Source of the DNA: Roseateles sp. XES5
GTDB taxonomy: Bacteria; Pseudomonadota; Alphaproteobacteria; Rhizobiales; Rhizobiaceae
DNA length: 64,000 bases
Assembly: GCF_020535545.1 (NCBI RefSeq)
Contig: NZ_CP084754.1
Span: forward strand, 620,001-684,000
Reading direction: 5' to 3'
Position 1 is the first letter of the stretch, and the number at the start of each line of letters is the position of its first letter. Under the pieces are notes generated by a model. The model saw nothing but the letters and a program-made list of their open reading frames with translations, was not told the DNA's origin and did no database searches. Shown here one piece after another: positions 8,919 through 17,777 of this stretch. Both the position numbers and the translations under genes were made by a program.

Positions 8919-10004
8919 ATGCGTATCGTCCGTGTCGGCCTCATCGGCCTTGGCGAGGTGAGCCAGCTCATGCATCTGCCGATCCTCGCCGATCACCGCC
9001 ACCTGTTCGACGTGGCCGGCGTCTTCGACGTTTCGCCCAGCCTGACCGCGCATTGCTCGGCCCGGTATCCGGGCGCGCGCGCCTATGAGAGCGCCGAAGC
9101 GCTGCTTGCCGCGCCGGATATCGACGCCGTCTTCATCCTGACGCCGGACCAGACGCACCGGCATTATCTCGATCTCGCGCTGAAAGCCGGCAAGCACGTC
9201 TTCCTCGAAAAGCCGGCCTGCCTGACGCTCGGCGAGATCGACGGCGTCATGCCGCTCGCCCGGCAATCCGGCTGCCTCGTCTTCGTCGCCTATATGCGCC
9301 GCTATTCGGCAAGCTTCCTCAAGGCCAGGGAGATGATGCCGGCGCAGGAGGACCTTCGCTACGTGCGCGTTCGCGACCTCATCTGCGAAGGCCCGTTCTT
9401 CATCCGCCAGACGCGCAACATCTTCTATCCGAACGATCTGGACGACGCCTTCCTCGCCCAGTCCCGCGCGGAGACCGCAACGCTCCTGCGAGACGTCGCC
9501 GGCAAGGATGCCTCTCCCAGCCTGATGCGCGCCTACCAGGTGCTCACAGGCCTTTCCTCGCACAGCCTTTCGGCCATGCGCGAGCTGATCGGCCTGCCAA
9601 AGCGGGTCATCGCGGCCCACCACAAGCAGAACGGCGAGCAGATCGTCGCGCTCTTCGACTACGGGCACTTCACCGCCATCTACGAGGCCTTGATCGACAA
9701 TGTCGCGCGCTTCGACGCCCGCATCGAGGTCTATTCCGACCGCCGCCGCCTCAGCTTCGGCTACGACACACCCTATATCCGCAATCTGCCGACCTCGCTG
9801 GAAGTGACGGACTCGACCGACACCGAGACCGAAACCCGTGTCTTCGGCCCGAACTACACCGATCCCTTCGCCATCGAGCTGCGCGCCTTCCACGACCATC
9901 TCGTGAACGGCACGACGCCGAAGACGACGCTCGACGACTCCCGCCAGGACCTTGCCCTGATGGCGGAAATCGTCGGTCGCCTGCGCGAAAGTTCGCCGCT
10001 ATAG
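8919..10004 (+). CDS. Gfo/Idh/MocA family oxidoreductase
   Basis: NAD(P)-dependent dehydrogenase of 361 aa. The ATG at 8919 follows AGAAAGG. The N-terminal Rossmann fold is visible as VGLIGLGEVSQLMHLPIL (GxGxxx type), and the family hallmark EKPACLTLGEID near residue 97 corresponds to the catalytic EKP lysine motif. YMRRYSASFL near residue 127 and a C-terminal mixed alpha/beta domain follow. Family members oxidise or reduce hydroxyls of sugars, inositols and glycosides. With an IolE-like protein in the operon, a keto-sugar or inosose intermediate is plausible. Confidence 0.82.
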   Translation: MRIVRVGLIGLGEVSQLMHLPILADHRHLFDVAGVFDVSPSLTAHCSARYPGARAYESAEALLAAPDIDAVFILTPDQTHRHYLDLALKAGKHVFLEKPACLTLGEIDGVMPLARQSGCLVFVAYMRRYSASFLKAREMMPAQEDLRYVRVRDLICEGPFFIRQTRNIFYPNDLDDAFLAQSRAETATLLRDVAGKDASPSLMRAYQVLTGLSSHSLSAMRELIGLPKRVIAAHHKQNGEQIVALFDYGHFTAIYEALIDNVARFDARIEVYSDRRRLSFGYDTPYIRNLPTSLEVTDSTDTETETRVFGPNYTDPFAIELRAFHDHLVNGTTPKTTLDDSRQDLALMAEIVGRLRESSPL

Positions 10005-10038
10005 CGGGAAGATCAGCACAACAGCATCGGGGTTCGAC

Positions 10039-10605
10039 ATGGCAAGACGGGGCACGGCACGGGAACGCATTCTCACCGCCGCAGAGGAAATCGTCGTCAA
10101 CGAGGGTGTTTCCTCGCTCACCTTCGACAAGGTGGCGGAGGTGACGGGGCTCTCCAAGGGCGGCATCCTCTATCACTTCGCCAGCAAGGACGCGCTCGTG
10201 CGCGCCATGGTGGAGCGTTTCGTCTACCGTTTCGAGACCGGTCTTTCCGGCCTGGAAGGCGACGACGACGAGCCGCATGGCCGCTACACCCGCGCCTATG
10301 TGAAGGCGACCATGGGCGATGCGGCCAGCACCGGCGACCAGTACGACCGCCTCGGCGCCAGCATCACGGCCGCCCTGTCGAATTTTCCCGACATGCTCGA
10401 GATCGTTCACCAGCAGAACATCCGCTGTCAGGCCGCCGTCGAGAAGGATGGCCTGGACCCGGTCGACGCCACCATCATCCGCCTCGCCATCGAGGGCATG
10501 TGGATGGCCGAGGTGTTCAACGTCATGCATCTCGACCCCGCCATGAAACAGGCGGTCATCGACCGCCTGATCGACCGCACCCGTCCCGGGAATGCAAAAC
10601 CATAG
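10039..10605 (+). CDS. TetR family transcriptional regulator
   Basis: Regulator of 188 aa. The N-terminal HTH covers residues 8-54: RERILTAAEEIVVNEGVSSL, then FDKVAEVTGLSKGGILYHF, followed by the usual KDALV linker. The C-terminal ligand domain is TetR_C-like. It lies inside the sugar operon, 34 bp after the oxidoreductase and 25 bp before the bicupin, and probably represses the operon through the palindrome at 2120-2147. The inducer is unknown. Confidence 0.9.
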   Translation: MARRGTARERILTAAEEIVVNEGVSSLTFDKVAEVTGLSKGGILYHFASKDALVRAMVERFVYRFETGLSGLEGDDDEPHGRYTRAYVKATMGDAASTGDQYDRLGASITAALSNFPDMLEIVHQQNIRCQAAVEKDGLDPVDATIIRLAIEGMWMAEVFNVMHLDPAMKQAVIDRLIDRTRPGNAKP

Positions 10606-10630
10606 CGTTTCATCCAGAGAGGAGTTTTCC

Positions 10631-11476
10631 ATGGGCTACAAGCCTTCCCCCCGCCCCGTCTTCGACCGGCCGAGCCACATCCCCTATGCCGGCGTGACGC
10701 GCCACCTCTGGGGTGAGGAGAATGCCGGCCTCGTCGACGACTGGATCTATGCCTCCACGGAAAACATCCACCAGATCGTCTTCGGCATGCAGCCGGGCGG
10801 CTGCTTCAAGCATACCGACGCCTTCCGCACCATCTTCGGCGCCGACGAACTGCTCTACGTGATCAGCGGCACGCTCGGCCTCGCCAATCCCGAAACGGGC
10901 GAGGTCTGCGTCGCCAAGCAGGGTGAAGCGCTGTTCTTCCGCAAGGACACCTGGCACCACGGCTTCAATCTCGGCGAGGAGCAGGTGCGCGTGCTCGAAT
11001 TCTTCGCCCCGCCGCCGGCCAAGGGCACCTCGGGCCCCTATGCCCGCACCAAGCCGCTGATCACGGAAAACCGCTACATGCAGCAGGAATTCCTCGGCCG
11101 CTGGCCGATGGAGGCGGACGCGCAGAAGAAGGTCCGCACCATTCACCCCAAGCGTGACGCCGACATGCTCTGGAGCCTCGATGGCGAGACGCAGGGCGCC
11201 TATACCGGTTTCTACTGCGCCACGGACCAGTTGACGGTGGGCAAGACGACGGTGCTCGGCGGCAAGCGCACGGGCATCGAGCGCCACAAGGGCGACGAAT
11301 GCCTCTATGTCGTCTCCGGCGTGCTCAACATCCACATCCCCGATGCCGAGGGGCAGGCCTGGTTCGAACTCAACCCGCGTGACGGCTTCTACATCCCCGC
11401 CGGCTTCGACCACCAGTATTTCAACATGTCCCACACGCCCTGCGAATTCGTCTTCGGCGTCGCACCGGACTTTTGA
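10631..11476 (+). CDS. Bicupin domain protein
   Basis: Protein of 281 aa with two cupin barrels. The start chosen is the ATG at 10631 after GAGAGGAGTTTTCC. The first barrel (about residues 40-130) contains FKHTDAFRTIFGADELLYVI and the second histidine in TWHHGFN. The second (about 190-275) contains ERHKGDECLYVVSGVLNIHI and GFDHQYFNM. Metal-binding histidines and glutamates are present in both halves, so an enzymatic role (isomerase or dioxygenase) or ligand sensing is possible. It is the last gene of the sugar operon; the RIME-like repeat follows within 60 bp. No specific function is recognised. Confidence 0.75.
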   Translation: MGYKPSPRPVFDRPSHIPYAGVTRHLWGEENAGLVDDWIYASTENIHQIVFGMQPGGCFKHTDAFRTIFGADELLYVISGTLGLANPETGEVCVAKQGEALFFRKDTWHHGFNLGEEQVRVLEFFAPPPAKGTSGPYARTKPLITENRYMQQEFLGRWPMEADAQKKVRTIHPKRDADMLWSLDGETQGAYTGFYCATDQLTVGKTTVLGGKRTGIERHKGDECLYVVSGVLNIHIPDAEGQAWFELNPRDGFYIPAGFDHQYFNMSHTPCEFVFGVAPDF

Positions 11477-11532
11477 CACGCGGATGGGCCGCCGAAACCG
11501 GCGGTCCTTCCCGCTTCGACGGACGGAAGCGG

Positions 11533-11637
11533 CTAGAGCATGTCAGGTTCAGATTGAACCTGACATGCTCTAAATTCTTTTGTTTTCGTTTGTCTTTTCG
11601 GGAAAACCGCTTCCCACTTTTCCCTGACAAACTCTAG
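11533..11637 (+). repeat. RIME-like palindromic repeat, copy 1
   Basis: A 105-bp element bounded by CTAG. Its first half is a perfect hairpin with arms GAGCATGTCAGGTTCA and TGAACCTGACATGCTC around GAT. An AT-rich middle (TTTTGTTTTCGTTTGTC) and a second small dyad (GGGAA...TTCCC) follow, and it ends CCTGACAAACTCTAG. The ends form imperfect terminal inverted repeats (CTAGAGCATGTCAGG against CTAGAGTTTGTCAGG, 13 of 15). It sits between the convergent bicupin and thioesterase genes. Confidence 0.9.
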
Positions 11638-11676
11638 CGAACCTGCCGCCACCGCAATCCGAAACGCCGCCGGTCG

Positions 11677-12087
11677 TCAGATCATGCAATTGCCGGCGCC
11701 TTGCACGATGACCTCGGGCAGGACGCGGGACTGTCGCTGCGCGAGATCGAAATAGACGGAAACCGCGTGCAGCTCGGCGCAGAGCGCACCGTCTGCCTTG
11801 TCGGTCAGACGGTGGCGGGTCGTCAGCGATGTTCGTCCGATCCTGGTGATGCCGCTGTGGATTTCGAACAGGCTGCCGACCGGCAATTCCCTGAGGAAAT
11901 CGATCTCGTAGCGGCGATCCGCCCAGCCTTCCCGGCGCTCCCCGATCCAGGTCGCGGAATATCCCGCCGCCGCGATGAGATGCCAGAACGACTGGTCGAA
12001 AGCCGCGATGTAATATTGCACGTTCATATGCCCCATCGCATCGCACTGGGCCGGATAAACGACCCCCTGATAGGTCAGAAGCGCCAC
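11677..12087 (-). CDS. Hotdog-fold acyl-CoA thioesterase (4HBT family)
   Basis: Protein of 136 aa. The start chosen is the GTG at 12087, preceded by GGAGGTTCACC; longer frames upstream lack a ribosome binding site. The 4-hydroxybenzoyl-CoA thioesterase motif reads YPAQCDAMGHMNVQYYIAAF near the N-terminus, with the aspartate and histidine region expected for CoA-thioester cleavage. The fold continues with RRYEIDFLRELPVGSLFEIH. It is divergent from the LysR gene and close to a BKACE operon. In carnitine degradation a thioesterase of this kind releases the acyl-CoA formed by a BKACE, so a similar role is likely here. Confidence 0.8.
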   Translation of the reverse strand: MALLTYQGVVYPAQCDAMGHMNVQYYIAAFDQSFWHLIAAAGYSATWIGERREGWADRRYEIDFLRELPVGSLFEIHSGITRIGRTSLTTRHRLTDKADGALCAELHAVSVYFDLAQRQSRVLPEVIVQGAGNCMI

Positions 12088-12179
12088 GGTGAACCTCCTT
12101 TGCGCGGTTGAAAGCTTCAAGAGCCGGATGCCCTATGCAATAGTCGCGGCCGGAAGCATGATTTTAGGGAATGATACGC

Positions 12180-13133
12180 GTGGCACAGCAGAGACGCCGT
12201 TTCGTCTGGGAAATCGACTGGAACCTGCTGAGAACCTTCATGGTGATCGTGCAGGAGCGCGGGCTGACCGCCGCGGGCGAGAAGCTTTCGCTCAAGCAGC
12301 CGACCGTCAGCAATGCGCTGAAGCGGCTCGAGACCCATATGGGTTGCCGCCTGGTCGAGCGTAACGCCTCGCATTTTACAGTGACGCCCGCCGGCCAGCG
12401 GCTTCATAGCGAGTGCGTCGCGCTGTTCGAGATCGTTTCCGGCCTGCCGCAGCACATGGAGGAGCAGCCCGGCGACCTGACCGGCCACATCGAGATCGCG
12501 CTTGCCAGCCATGTGGTCTGCCCGTTCCTCGACGAGGTTCTGGCCGGCTTCCACCGGACCTTTCCGCAGGTCACGCTCTCGCTCTCGGTTGCTTCCAGCC
12601 AGGAGGTGATGGCGGCCGTGCTCAACCGTGACGCGGGTTTTGGCATTTGCCTGATCCAGGAGCGTCACCCCAAACTCGAATATGACCTGCTCTACCGGGA
12701 AAGCTTCGGCTATTTCTGCGGGGCCCGCCACCCGCTGTTCGGCGTCAAGAACCTGCCGATCTCGGCCCTTCGGCAGGAGCCCTACGTCTCCTTCAAGACG
12801 GACCAGATGTCCGGCGCGCTGTGGCCGGTCGCCCTGTTGCGCCAGCAGGAAGGCTTCGAAGGTCAGACGGTCGGCACCTCCTCGAACCTTGAGGAGGTCA
12901 AGCGCCTCATCGTCGCCGGCTTCGGCTTCGGCCCGCTGCCGATCCATGTCGTGGAGGAGGATGTGCGGGCCGGTCGCCTCTGGCGCCTGCCACCCTACGA
13001 CAACCCGCCCGTCATCGACGTCCATCTGGTTTATGACGGCACCGCGCGCCGCAGCCGCGCGGAAACGATCCTGCTGGCCGAACTGCGCCAGGCGATTGCC
13101 GCCATCCCCTTTCCGCAACGGACCTATCCTTAA
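12180..13133 (+). CDS. LysR family transcriptional regulator
   Basis: Regulator of about 317 aa. The N-terminal winged HTH is WNLLRTFMVIVQERGLTAAG, then KLSLKQPTVSNALKRLETHM, followed by a LysR substrate-binding domain from about residue 90. The start is uncertain: GTG 12180 has AGGGA nine bases upstream, while the in-frame ATG at 12171 has no room for a ribosome binding site. Its stop overlaps the stop of the convergent amidohydrolase gene in a TTAA. It probably controls the thioesterase and the aminotransferase/BKACE operon. Confidence 0.88.
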   Translation: MAQQRRRFVWEIDWNLLRTFMVIVQERGLTAAGEKLSLKQPTVSNALKRLETHMGCRLVERNASHFTVTPAGQRLHSECVALFEIVSGLPQHMEEQPGDLTGHIEIALASHVVCPFLDEVLAGFHRTFPQVTLSLSVASSQEVMAAVLNRDAGFGICLIQERHPKLEYDLLYRESFGYFCGARHPLFGVKNLPISALRQEPYVSFKTDQMSGALWPVALLRQQEGFEGQTVGTSSNLEEVKRLIVAGFGFGPLPIHVVEEDVRAGRLWRLPPYDNPPVIDVHLVYDGTARRSRAETILLAELRQAIAAIPFPQRTYP

Positions 13134-14155
13134 GCCCGTGCGCCGAAACCGGAGAGGAAGGACGTCAGGTTGTCGCCAAGCGCATCGCAGAGATAACCGC
13201 CTTCCTGCACGATGACCGTCGGCAGGCGCAGCGCCCCGATCGCCTCGGCGATGCGGGCGAAGCCGGGCGTCGAGACGGAAAGGCCGCCGAACGGATCCTT
13301 TTCGAAGGCGTCGAGACCGAGCGCCACGACGAGCGCATCGGGCGAAAAGGCCGAAACGCGGCGGATAGCGGCAGCGAGCGCTTCGAGATAGATCGCGTCG
13401 CCGGATTTGCGGGCCAGCGGCAGGTTGAGGTTGTAGCCGAGGCCGAGGCCCTCGCCGCGCTCGTCCGCATGGCCCCAGAAGAACGGATAGAAGCGCACCG
13501 GATCGGCGTGGATCGACACCGTCAGCACATCGGCGCGCTCGTAGAACATGCCCTGCGTGCCGTTGCCGTGATGGAGATCGACGTCGAGGATGGCGACGCG
13601 TTTTGCCTGCTGCAGCAGATGTTGCGCGGCGATGCCGGAATTGTTGAAGAAGCAGAAGCCTCCGGCGACGTCACGGAAGGCATGGTGACCCGGCGGGCGG
13701 CAAAGGGCGTAGGACCAGGCATCGCCGGCCATGACGGCTTCGGCGGCCGAGACGGCGGTCGAGGCGCTCCAGCAGGCGCTTTCGAAGGTGTGTTCGGAAA
13801 TCGGGCAGGACGTATCGGCCATGTGATAGCCGGCCTGTCCGACGGCGGATGCCGGATAGCTGCCGGTGCGGGCGATGGGATGGATGTTCGGGATGACCTC
13901 GGCCGAAGCGCCTTCGATACGCTGCCAGCGCTCATAGATGCGGCAAAGGAAATCGAGATATTCCGGGGTGTGAACGGCGGAGACCGGGCCGAGACCATGA
14001 TCCTTGGGCCGCAGGATTTCCGTGCCCGCCGCCCGCGCGCCGGATAGCAGGCGCTCCACGCGTTCCGGCTGTTCCGGATTCGGCTGCGGCGCGCCGCTCG
14101 ACAGGAAGAAGGTCGGGTCGTGACGCTTCTGTTCTTCGGCAAAAAAGGTCTTCAT
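13130..14155 (-). CDS. Histone deacetylase-like amidohydrolase (acetylpolyamine amidohydrolase type)
   Basis: Zinc hydrolase of 341 aa. Active-site landmarks: CRPPGHHAFRD (tandem histidines, about residue 155), the zinc ligands in ILDVDLHHGNGTQGMFYERA, SIHADPVRFYPFFWG, the third zinc aspartate in VVALGLDAFEKDPFGG, and the catalytic tyrosine in QEGGY. FYPFFWG and early DTSCPIS resemble bacterial acetylpolyamine amidohydrolases more than AcuC. It would remove an acetyl group from an N-acetylated amine or amino acid. Its ATG overlaps the GNAT stop by 4 bp; it is the last gene of the operon. Confidence 0.85.
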   Translation of the reverse strand: MKTFFAEEQKRHDPTFFLSSGAPQPNPEQPERVERLLSGARAAGTEILRPKDHGLGPVSAVHTPEYLDFLCRIYERWQRIEGASAEVIPNIHPIARTGSYPASAVGQAGYHMADTSCPISEHTFESACWSASTAVSAAEAVMAGDAWSYALCRPPGHHAFRDVAGGFCFFNNSGIAAQHLLQQAKRVAILDVDLHHGNGTQGMFYERADVLTVSIHADPVRFYPFFWGHADERGEGLGLGYNLNLPLARKSGDAIYLEALAAAIRRVSAFSPDALVVALGLDAFEKDPFGGLSVSTPGFARIAEAIGALRLPTVIVQEGGYLCDALGDNLTSFLSGFGARA

Positions 14156-14646
14156 GGTCGGTCCTTGGCGGCGAAGGCGTCGAAATCCACGCCCTTGATC
14201 ATATGGATCAGTTCATCCCGGGAGTGACGGATGCCGATCCGGTCGTAAAAGGCCTGCGCGCGCGGGTTCTCGACATCGACCGAGAGCCGCATGTAGCGCG
14301 CGCCTTTCTCCCGCCCGCGCCTGGCAGCCGCATGCAGAAGCCGCTCTCCGATACGCCGGCTGCGAAAGGCATCCGCGACGAACAGGTCCTGCACATAGAT
14401 GCCGGGCGTGCCCATCCAGGTGGAAAAGCTTGGAAATGTCAGGCAGAGGCCGGCGAAACCGTCGTCCGTCTCTGCGATCAGCACCTCGAAGGCCGGCGCC
14501 GCGCCGAAGCCGTGACGCCGGATATCCTCGACGGTCGAAACGAATTTCGGCCCGGCCTTCATGCCGGCGGCCATGTCCTTCAGAGCCGTGTGTATGGTTT
14601 CGGCATCGCCGACGACGGCGGGTCGAATCCGGATTTCGTCCTGCAT
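14152..14646 (-). CDS. GNAT family N-acetyltransferase
   Basis: Protein of 164 aa with ATG 14646 after GAGGAGATACC. It has the GNAT fold: IRPAVVGDAETIHTALKDMA at the N-terminus, YVQDLFVADAFRSRRIGERL carrying the acetyl-CoA pyrophosphate-binding RxxxxG/A-type motif (residues 85-105), and late LSVDVENPRAQAFYDRIGI. It sits between a deacetylase-like gene and a BKACE gene with 4-bp and 9-bp spacing. Acetylating and deacetylating enzymes in one operon suggests protection of a toxic amine, or regulation; the substrate is unknown. Confidence 0.85.
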   Translation of the reverse strand: MQDEIRIRPAVVGDAETIHTALKDMAAGMKAGPKFVSTVEDIRRHGFGAAPAFEVLIAETDDGFAGLCLTFPSFSTWMGTPGIYVQDLFVADAFRSRRIGERLLHAAARRGREKGARYMRLSVDVENPRAQAFYDRIGIRHSRDELIHMIKGVDFDAFAAKDRP

Positions 14647-14655
14647 GGTATCTCC

Positions 14656-15585
14656 TCAGAATGCGACGCGATCGCCGCCCTTGAGACCGAGCATAGCGCG
14701 CGCCTCGTCGGGCGTCGCGACCTCCAGCGAAAGACCTTCGAGGATCGCGCGGATGCGGCGAACCTGCACGGCATTGGAGGTGGCAAGCTCGTGGCCATCG
14801 AACAGGCTGTCCTCCAGCCCGACACGCACGCTGCCGCCCAGGGTCGCGGCCATGGTGATCATCGGCGTCTGCTTGCGTCCCGCCGCCAGCACGGAGAAGC
14901 GATAGTCGTCGCCGAACAGTTTGTCGGCGATGCGCTTCATATGCATCAGGTTCTCGGGGTCGGCACCGATGCCGCCGAGGATGCCGAGCACGAACTGGAT
15001 GAAGGGCGTGCCGGAGATCAGGCCGCGATCGCGGAAATGCGCGAGCGTGTAGAGGTGCCCGACATCGTAGCATTCGAATTCGAAGCGTGTGCCGCAGCCT
15101 TCGCCGAGGCGCTTCAGGATCGTCTCGATGTCACCGAACGTGTTGCGGAAGATCGTGTTGCGCGTGGCCTCCAGAAGCTCCGGCTCCCAGGCATGCTGCC
15201 ATTCGCGGGGACGGTCCAGCATCGGGTAGAGGCCGAAATTCATCGAGCCCATGTTGAGCGAGCACATTTCCGGCTCGGCCGCCACGGCCGCCGCCGTCCG
15301 GTCTTCCAGCGTCATCACGGAGGAGCCGCCGGTGGTGATGTTGATGACGGCATTGCTCGCCTGCTTGATGACGGGCAGGAAGCGCATGAAGACCCGGGGA
15401 TCGGCCGTCGGGCGGCCGTTTTCCGGATCGCGCGCATGCAGATGCAGGATAGAGGCGCCGGCCTCCGCCGCCTCTATCGCCTGGGCCGCGATGTCTTCCG
15501 GCCTGTAGGGCAGGTGCGGCGACATGGACGGCGTGTGCACCGAGCCGGTGACGGCGCAGGTGATGATGACTTTCCTGGATTTCAT
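14656..15585 (-). CDS. Beta-keto acid cleavage enzyme (BKACE, 3-keto-5-aminohexanoate cleavage family)
   Basis: Zinc-dependent TIM-barrel enzyme of 309 aa; start at ATG 15585 (MKSRKVIITCAVTGSVHTPS). The zinc histidines are in ASILHLHARDPENGRPT (about residue 45). INITTGG and the late FVLGILGGIGADPENLMHMK are typical BKACE features. Family members condense a beta-keto acid with acetyl-CoA to give acetoacetate and a shorter acyl-CoA. Here the beta-keto acid could come from the aminotransferase encoded 10 bp upstream, and the acyl-CoA could be hydrolysed by the nearby thioesterase. The true substrate is not predictable from the sequence alone. Confidence 0.88.
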   Translation of the reverse strand: MKSRKVIITCAVTGSVHTPSMSPHLPYRPEDIAAQAIEAAEAGASILHLHARDPENGRPTADPRVFMRFLPVIKQASNAVINITTGGSSVMTLEDRTAAAVAAEPEMCSLNMGSMNFGLYPMLDRPREWQHAWEPELLEATRNTIFRNTFGDIETILKRLGEGCGTRFEFECYDVGHLYTLAHFRDRGLISGTPFIQFVLGILGGIGADPENLMHMKRIADKLFGDDYRFSVLAAGRKQTPMITMAATLGGSVRVGLEDSLFDGHELATSNAVQVRRIRAILEGLSLEVATPDEARAMLGLKGGDRVAF

Positions 15586-15595
15586 GGCCCGTCCC

Positions 15596-16966
15596 TTACT
15601 TTCGCACCGGCAGCGACAGCTCGCCGGCAAGCTGCGCCAGCGTCGCATCGAGGATCGTGACGATCTCGCCGACCTGTTCCTCCGTCGTGATCATCGGCGG
15701 GCAGACGAGGAAATGGTCGCCTTCCACGCCGCCGCGCGTGCGGCGCGAATAGATTATGAGGCCGCGTTCATAGGCGATGTCGACGACGCGCTGGTGGGCA
15801 TCGAGCGCCTTCGGCAGCGGCGCCATGGTCTGGCGGTCCGCGACGAATTCGGCGGCGAGCAGCAGGCCCTTGCCGCGCACATCGCCAATGAAGGGATAGC
15901 GCTCCGCCAACCCCTCCAGCTCGGCCTTCATCAGGTCGCCGATGCGGGTGGCGTTGCCGAGAAGATCCTGCCGCTCGATCTCGTTGAGCACGGCAAGGCC
16001 CGCGGCGCAGGCAAGCGGATTGCCGGCATAGGTATAGCCGTGCGCGAAGCCGCCGCGGTCGAGCACGGGCTTGACCAGCTTCGAATGGGCGATCATCGCG
16101 CCGAGGGGGCAGTAGCCGGCGCCAAGCCCCTTGGAGAGCGCGATGATATCCGGCCGGCAGTTCCAGTGGTCGCCGCCGAGATAGCGGCCGGTGCGGCCGG
16201 CTCCGCTCATCACCTCGTCGTGGATCAGCAGGATGCCATATCTGTCGCAGATTTCGCGGATGCGCGGATAGTAGCTATCGGGGGCGACGAGCGCGCCGGT
16301 GGAGGCGCCACCGATCGGTTCCATGATGAAGGCGAGCACGCTTTCGGCCCCCTCCTCCAGGATTTTTTCCTCCAGCATGTCGGCATAGCGGAGCCCGCGC
16401 TCCTCCATCGAAAAATTGTCGCGATCGAGATAGGCGGTCGGGGCCTTGATGTGCGGCATGTCGCGCAGCATCGGCAGAAAGGGCTTTTTCAGCGCGTCGT
16501 AGCCGGTGACGGCAAGCGCCCCCAACGTCGAGCCGTGATAGGAGGGAAAGCGGGAAATGACCTTCCAGCGCTCCGGCTGATCGGTGGCGAGCGCCCATTG
16601 CCGGGCGAGCTTGAGGCAGGATTCCACCGCTTCCGAACCGCCGGAGACGAAGAACACCCGGTCGATCCCCTCGGGCATGTGACCGGAAAGGCGGCGCGCC
16701 AGGTCTTCCGCCGGCTGGTTTTCGAAATGCAGGCGATAGGCGAAGGTCGCCTTGTCCATCTGCCGCTTCATGGCGTCGAGCACATTGCGGTTGGAATGAC
16801 CGATATTGACGACCATTGCCCCGCTCGAGCCGTCGATAACCTTCCGGCCATGCTCGTCCCAGATATAGATGCCCTCGGCGCGGTCGGCGAGCGGCCGGCG
16901 CATGCGGGACTGGTAGAAGAGGTGCGATGCCGGGCGTTCGCCGGGCGCAGTCGATTGCTGGCTCAT
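15596..16966 (-). CDS. Class III PLP-dependent aminotransferase
   Basis: Fold-type I PLP enzyme of 456 aa; ATG 16966 (MSQQSTAPGERPASHLFY). Family landmarks: VVNIGHSNRNVLDAM, FFVSGGSEAVESCLKLARQW, the cofactor aspartate in LLIHDEVMSGAGRTGRYLGG, and the Schiff-base lysine in PDIIALSKGLGAGYCPLGAM. The family covers omega-amino acid:pyruvate, beta-alanine, GABA and diamine transaminases. Context (BKACE next, an amino-acid importer upstream) points to a beta-amino acid or a derived diamine as donor. Confidence 0.88.
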   Translation of the reverse strand: MSQQSTAPGERPASHLFYQSRMRRPLADRAEGIYIWDEHGRKVIDGSSGAMVVNIGHSNRNVLDAMKRQMDKATFAYRLHFENQPAEDLARRLSGHMPEGIDRVFFVSGGSEAVESCLKLARQWALATDQPERWKVISRFPSYHGSTLGALAVTGYDALKKPFLPMLRDMPHIKAPTAYLDRDNFSMEERGLRYADMLEEKILEEGAESVLAFIMEPIGGASTGALVAPDSYYPRIREICDRYGILLIHDEVMSGAGRTGRYLGGDHWNCRPDIIALSKGLGAGYCPLGAMIAHSKLVKPVLDRGGFAHGYTYAGNPLACAAGLAVLNEIERQDLLGNATRIGDLMKAELEGLAERYPFIGDVRGKGLLLAAEFVADRQTMAPLPKALDAHQRVVDIAYERGLIIYSRRTRGGVEGDHFLVCPPMITTEEQVGEIVTILDATLAQLAGELSLPVRK

Positions 16967-17012
16967 GATCGATCCATTGAAGAAAAACAAAGATGCAGCG
17001 GCCGGAGGCAGT

Positions 17013-17777
17013 CTAGCCGTTGAGGAACTTCCTGAGGAAGCTGCGGGTGCGTTCCTGCACCGGATTTCGGAAGAGGTCATCGGGCTTGCCCTCTTCGACG
17101 ACCGCGCCATCCGCCATGAAGATCACCCGGTCGGCGACCTCTGCGGCAAAGCGCATTTCGTGGGTGACGATGACCATCGTCATATGTTCGGCCGCCAGTT
17201 GCTTCATGACAAGGTTCACCTCGTCCACCAGTTCCGGATCGAGCGCCGACGTCGCCTCGTCGAACAGCATGACCTTGGGCTGCATGGCGAGCGCCCGGGC
17301 AATGGCGACGCGCTGTTTCTGGCCGCCGGAAAGACGGGCCGGGAAGGCGTCGATCTTGTCGGCCAGTCCCACCTTGTCGAGCATCCTCAGCGCCAGCGTC
17401 CGCGCATCCGCCTTCGCCATGCCCTTCAGCTTCATGGGCGCGATGGCGATGTTCTCCGCCACGCTCAGATGCGGGAAGAGATTGAAGTGCTGGAACACCA
17501 TGCCCATCTGCTGGCGCACGCTGTTGATATGCTTTTCGAAGGCCCGGCGCGGCAGCGTCTGGTTGACCTGCACGCCGTCCAGCCAGACCTCCCCGCCATT
17601 CAGCGTTTCCAGATGGTTGATCGAGCGCAGCAGCGTGCTCTTGCCCGAACCGCTCGGGCCGATCACTGCGACGATCTGGCCGCGCGCCACGGAGAAGTCG
17701 ATGCCCTTCAGCACCTCCAGCGGCCCGAAGAATTTGCGCGCGCCGCGCACCTCGATCATCGGACGGACATCGTTCAT
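17013..17777 (-). CDS. Polar amino acid ABC transporter ATP-binding protein
   Basis: ATPase of 254 aa. ATG 17777 overlaps the permease stop by 4 bp. Walker [11 protein letters not shown]-loop [13 protein letters not shown], signature [15 protein letters not shown], Walker [15 protein letters not shown] and switch IVTHEM are the GlnQ/HisP pattern. It serves the two permeases and the binding protein encoded upstream on the same strand, and lies about 46 bp before the aminotransferase gene, tying import to catabolism. Confidence 0.93.
   Translation of the reverse strand: MNDVRPMIEVRGARKFFGPLEVLKGIDFSVARGQIVAVIGPSGSGKSTLLRSINHLETLNGGEVWLDGVQVNQTLPRRAFEKHINSVRQQMGMVFQHFNLFPHLSVAENIAIAPMKLKGMAKADARTLALRMLDKVGLADKIDAFPARLSGGQKQRVAIARALAMQPKVMLFDEATSALDPELVDEVNLVMKQLAAEHMTMVIVTHEMRFAAEVADRVIFMADGAVVEEGKPDDLFRNPVQERTRSFLRKFLNG

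Noticed and set aside
13130..14155. AcuC acetoin-utilisation protein
   Set aside because: No acu genes nearby, and the FYPFFWG region and operon of amine enzymes fit acetylpolyamine amidohydrolases better.
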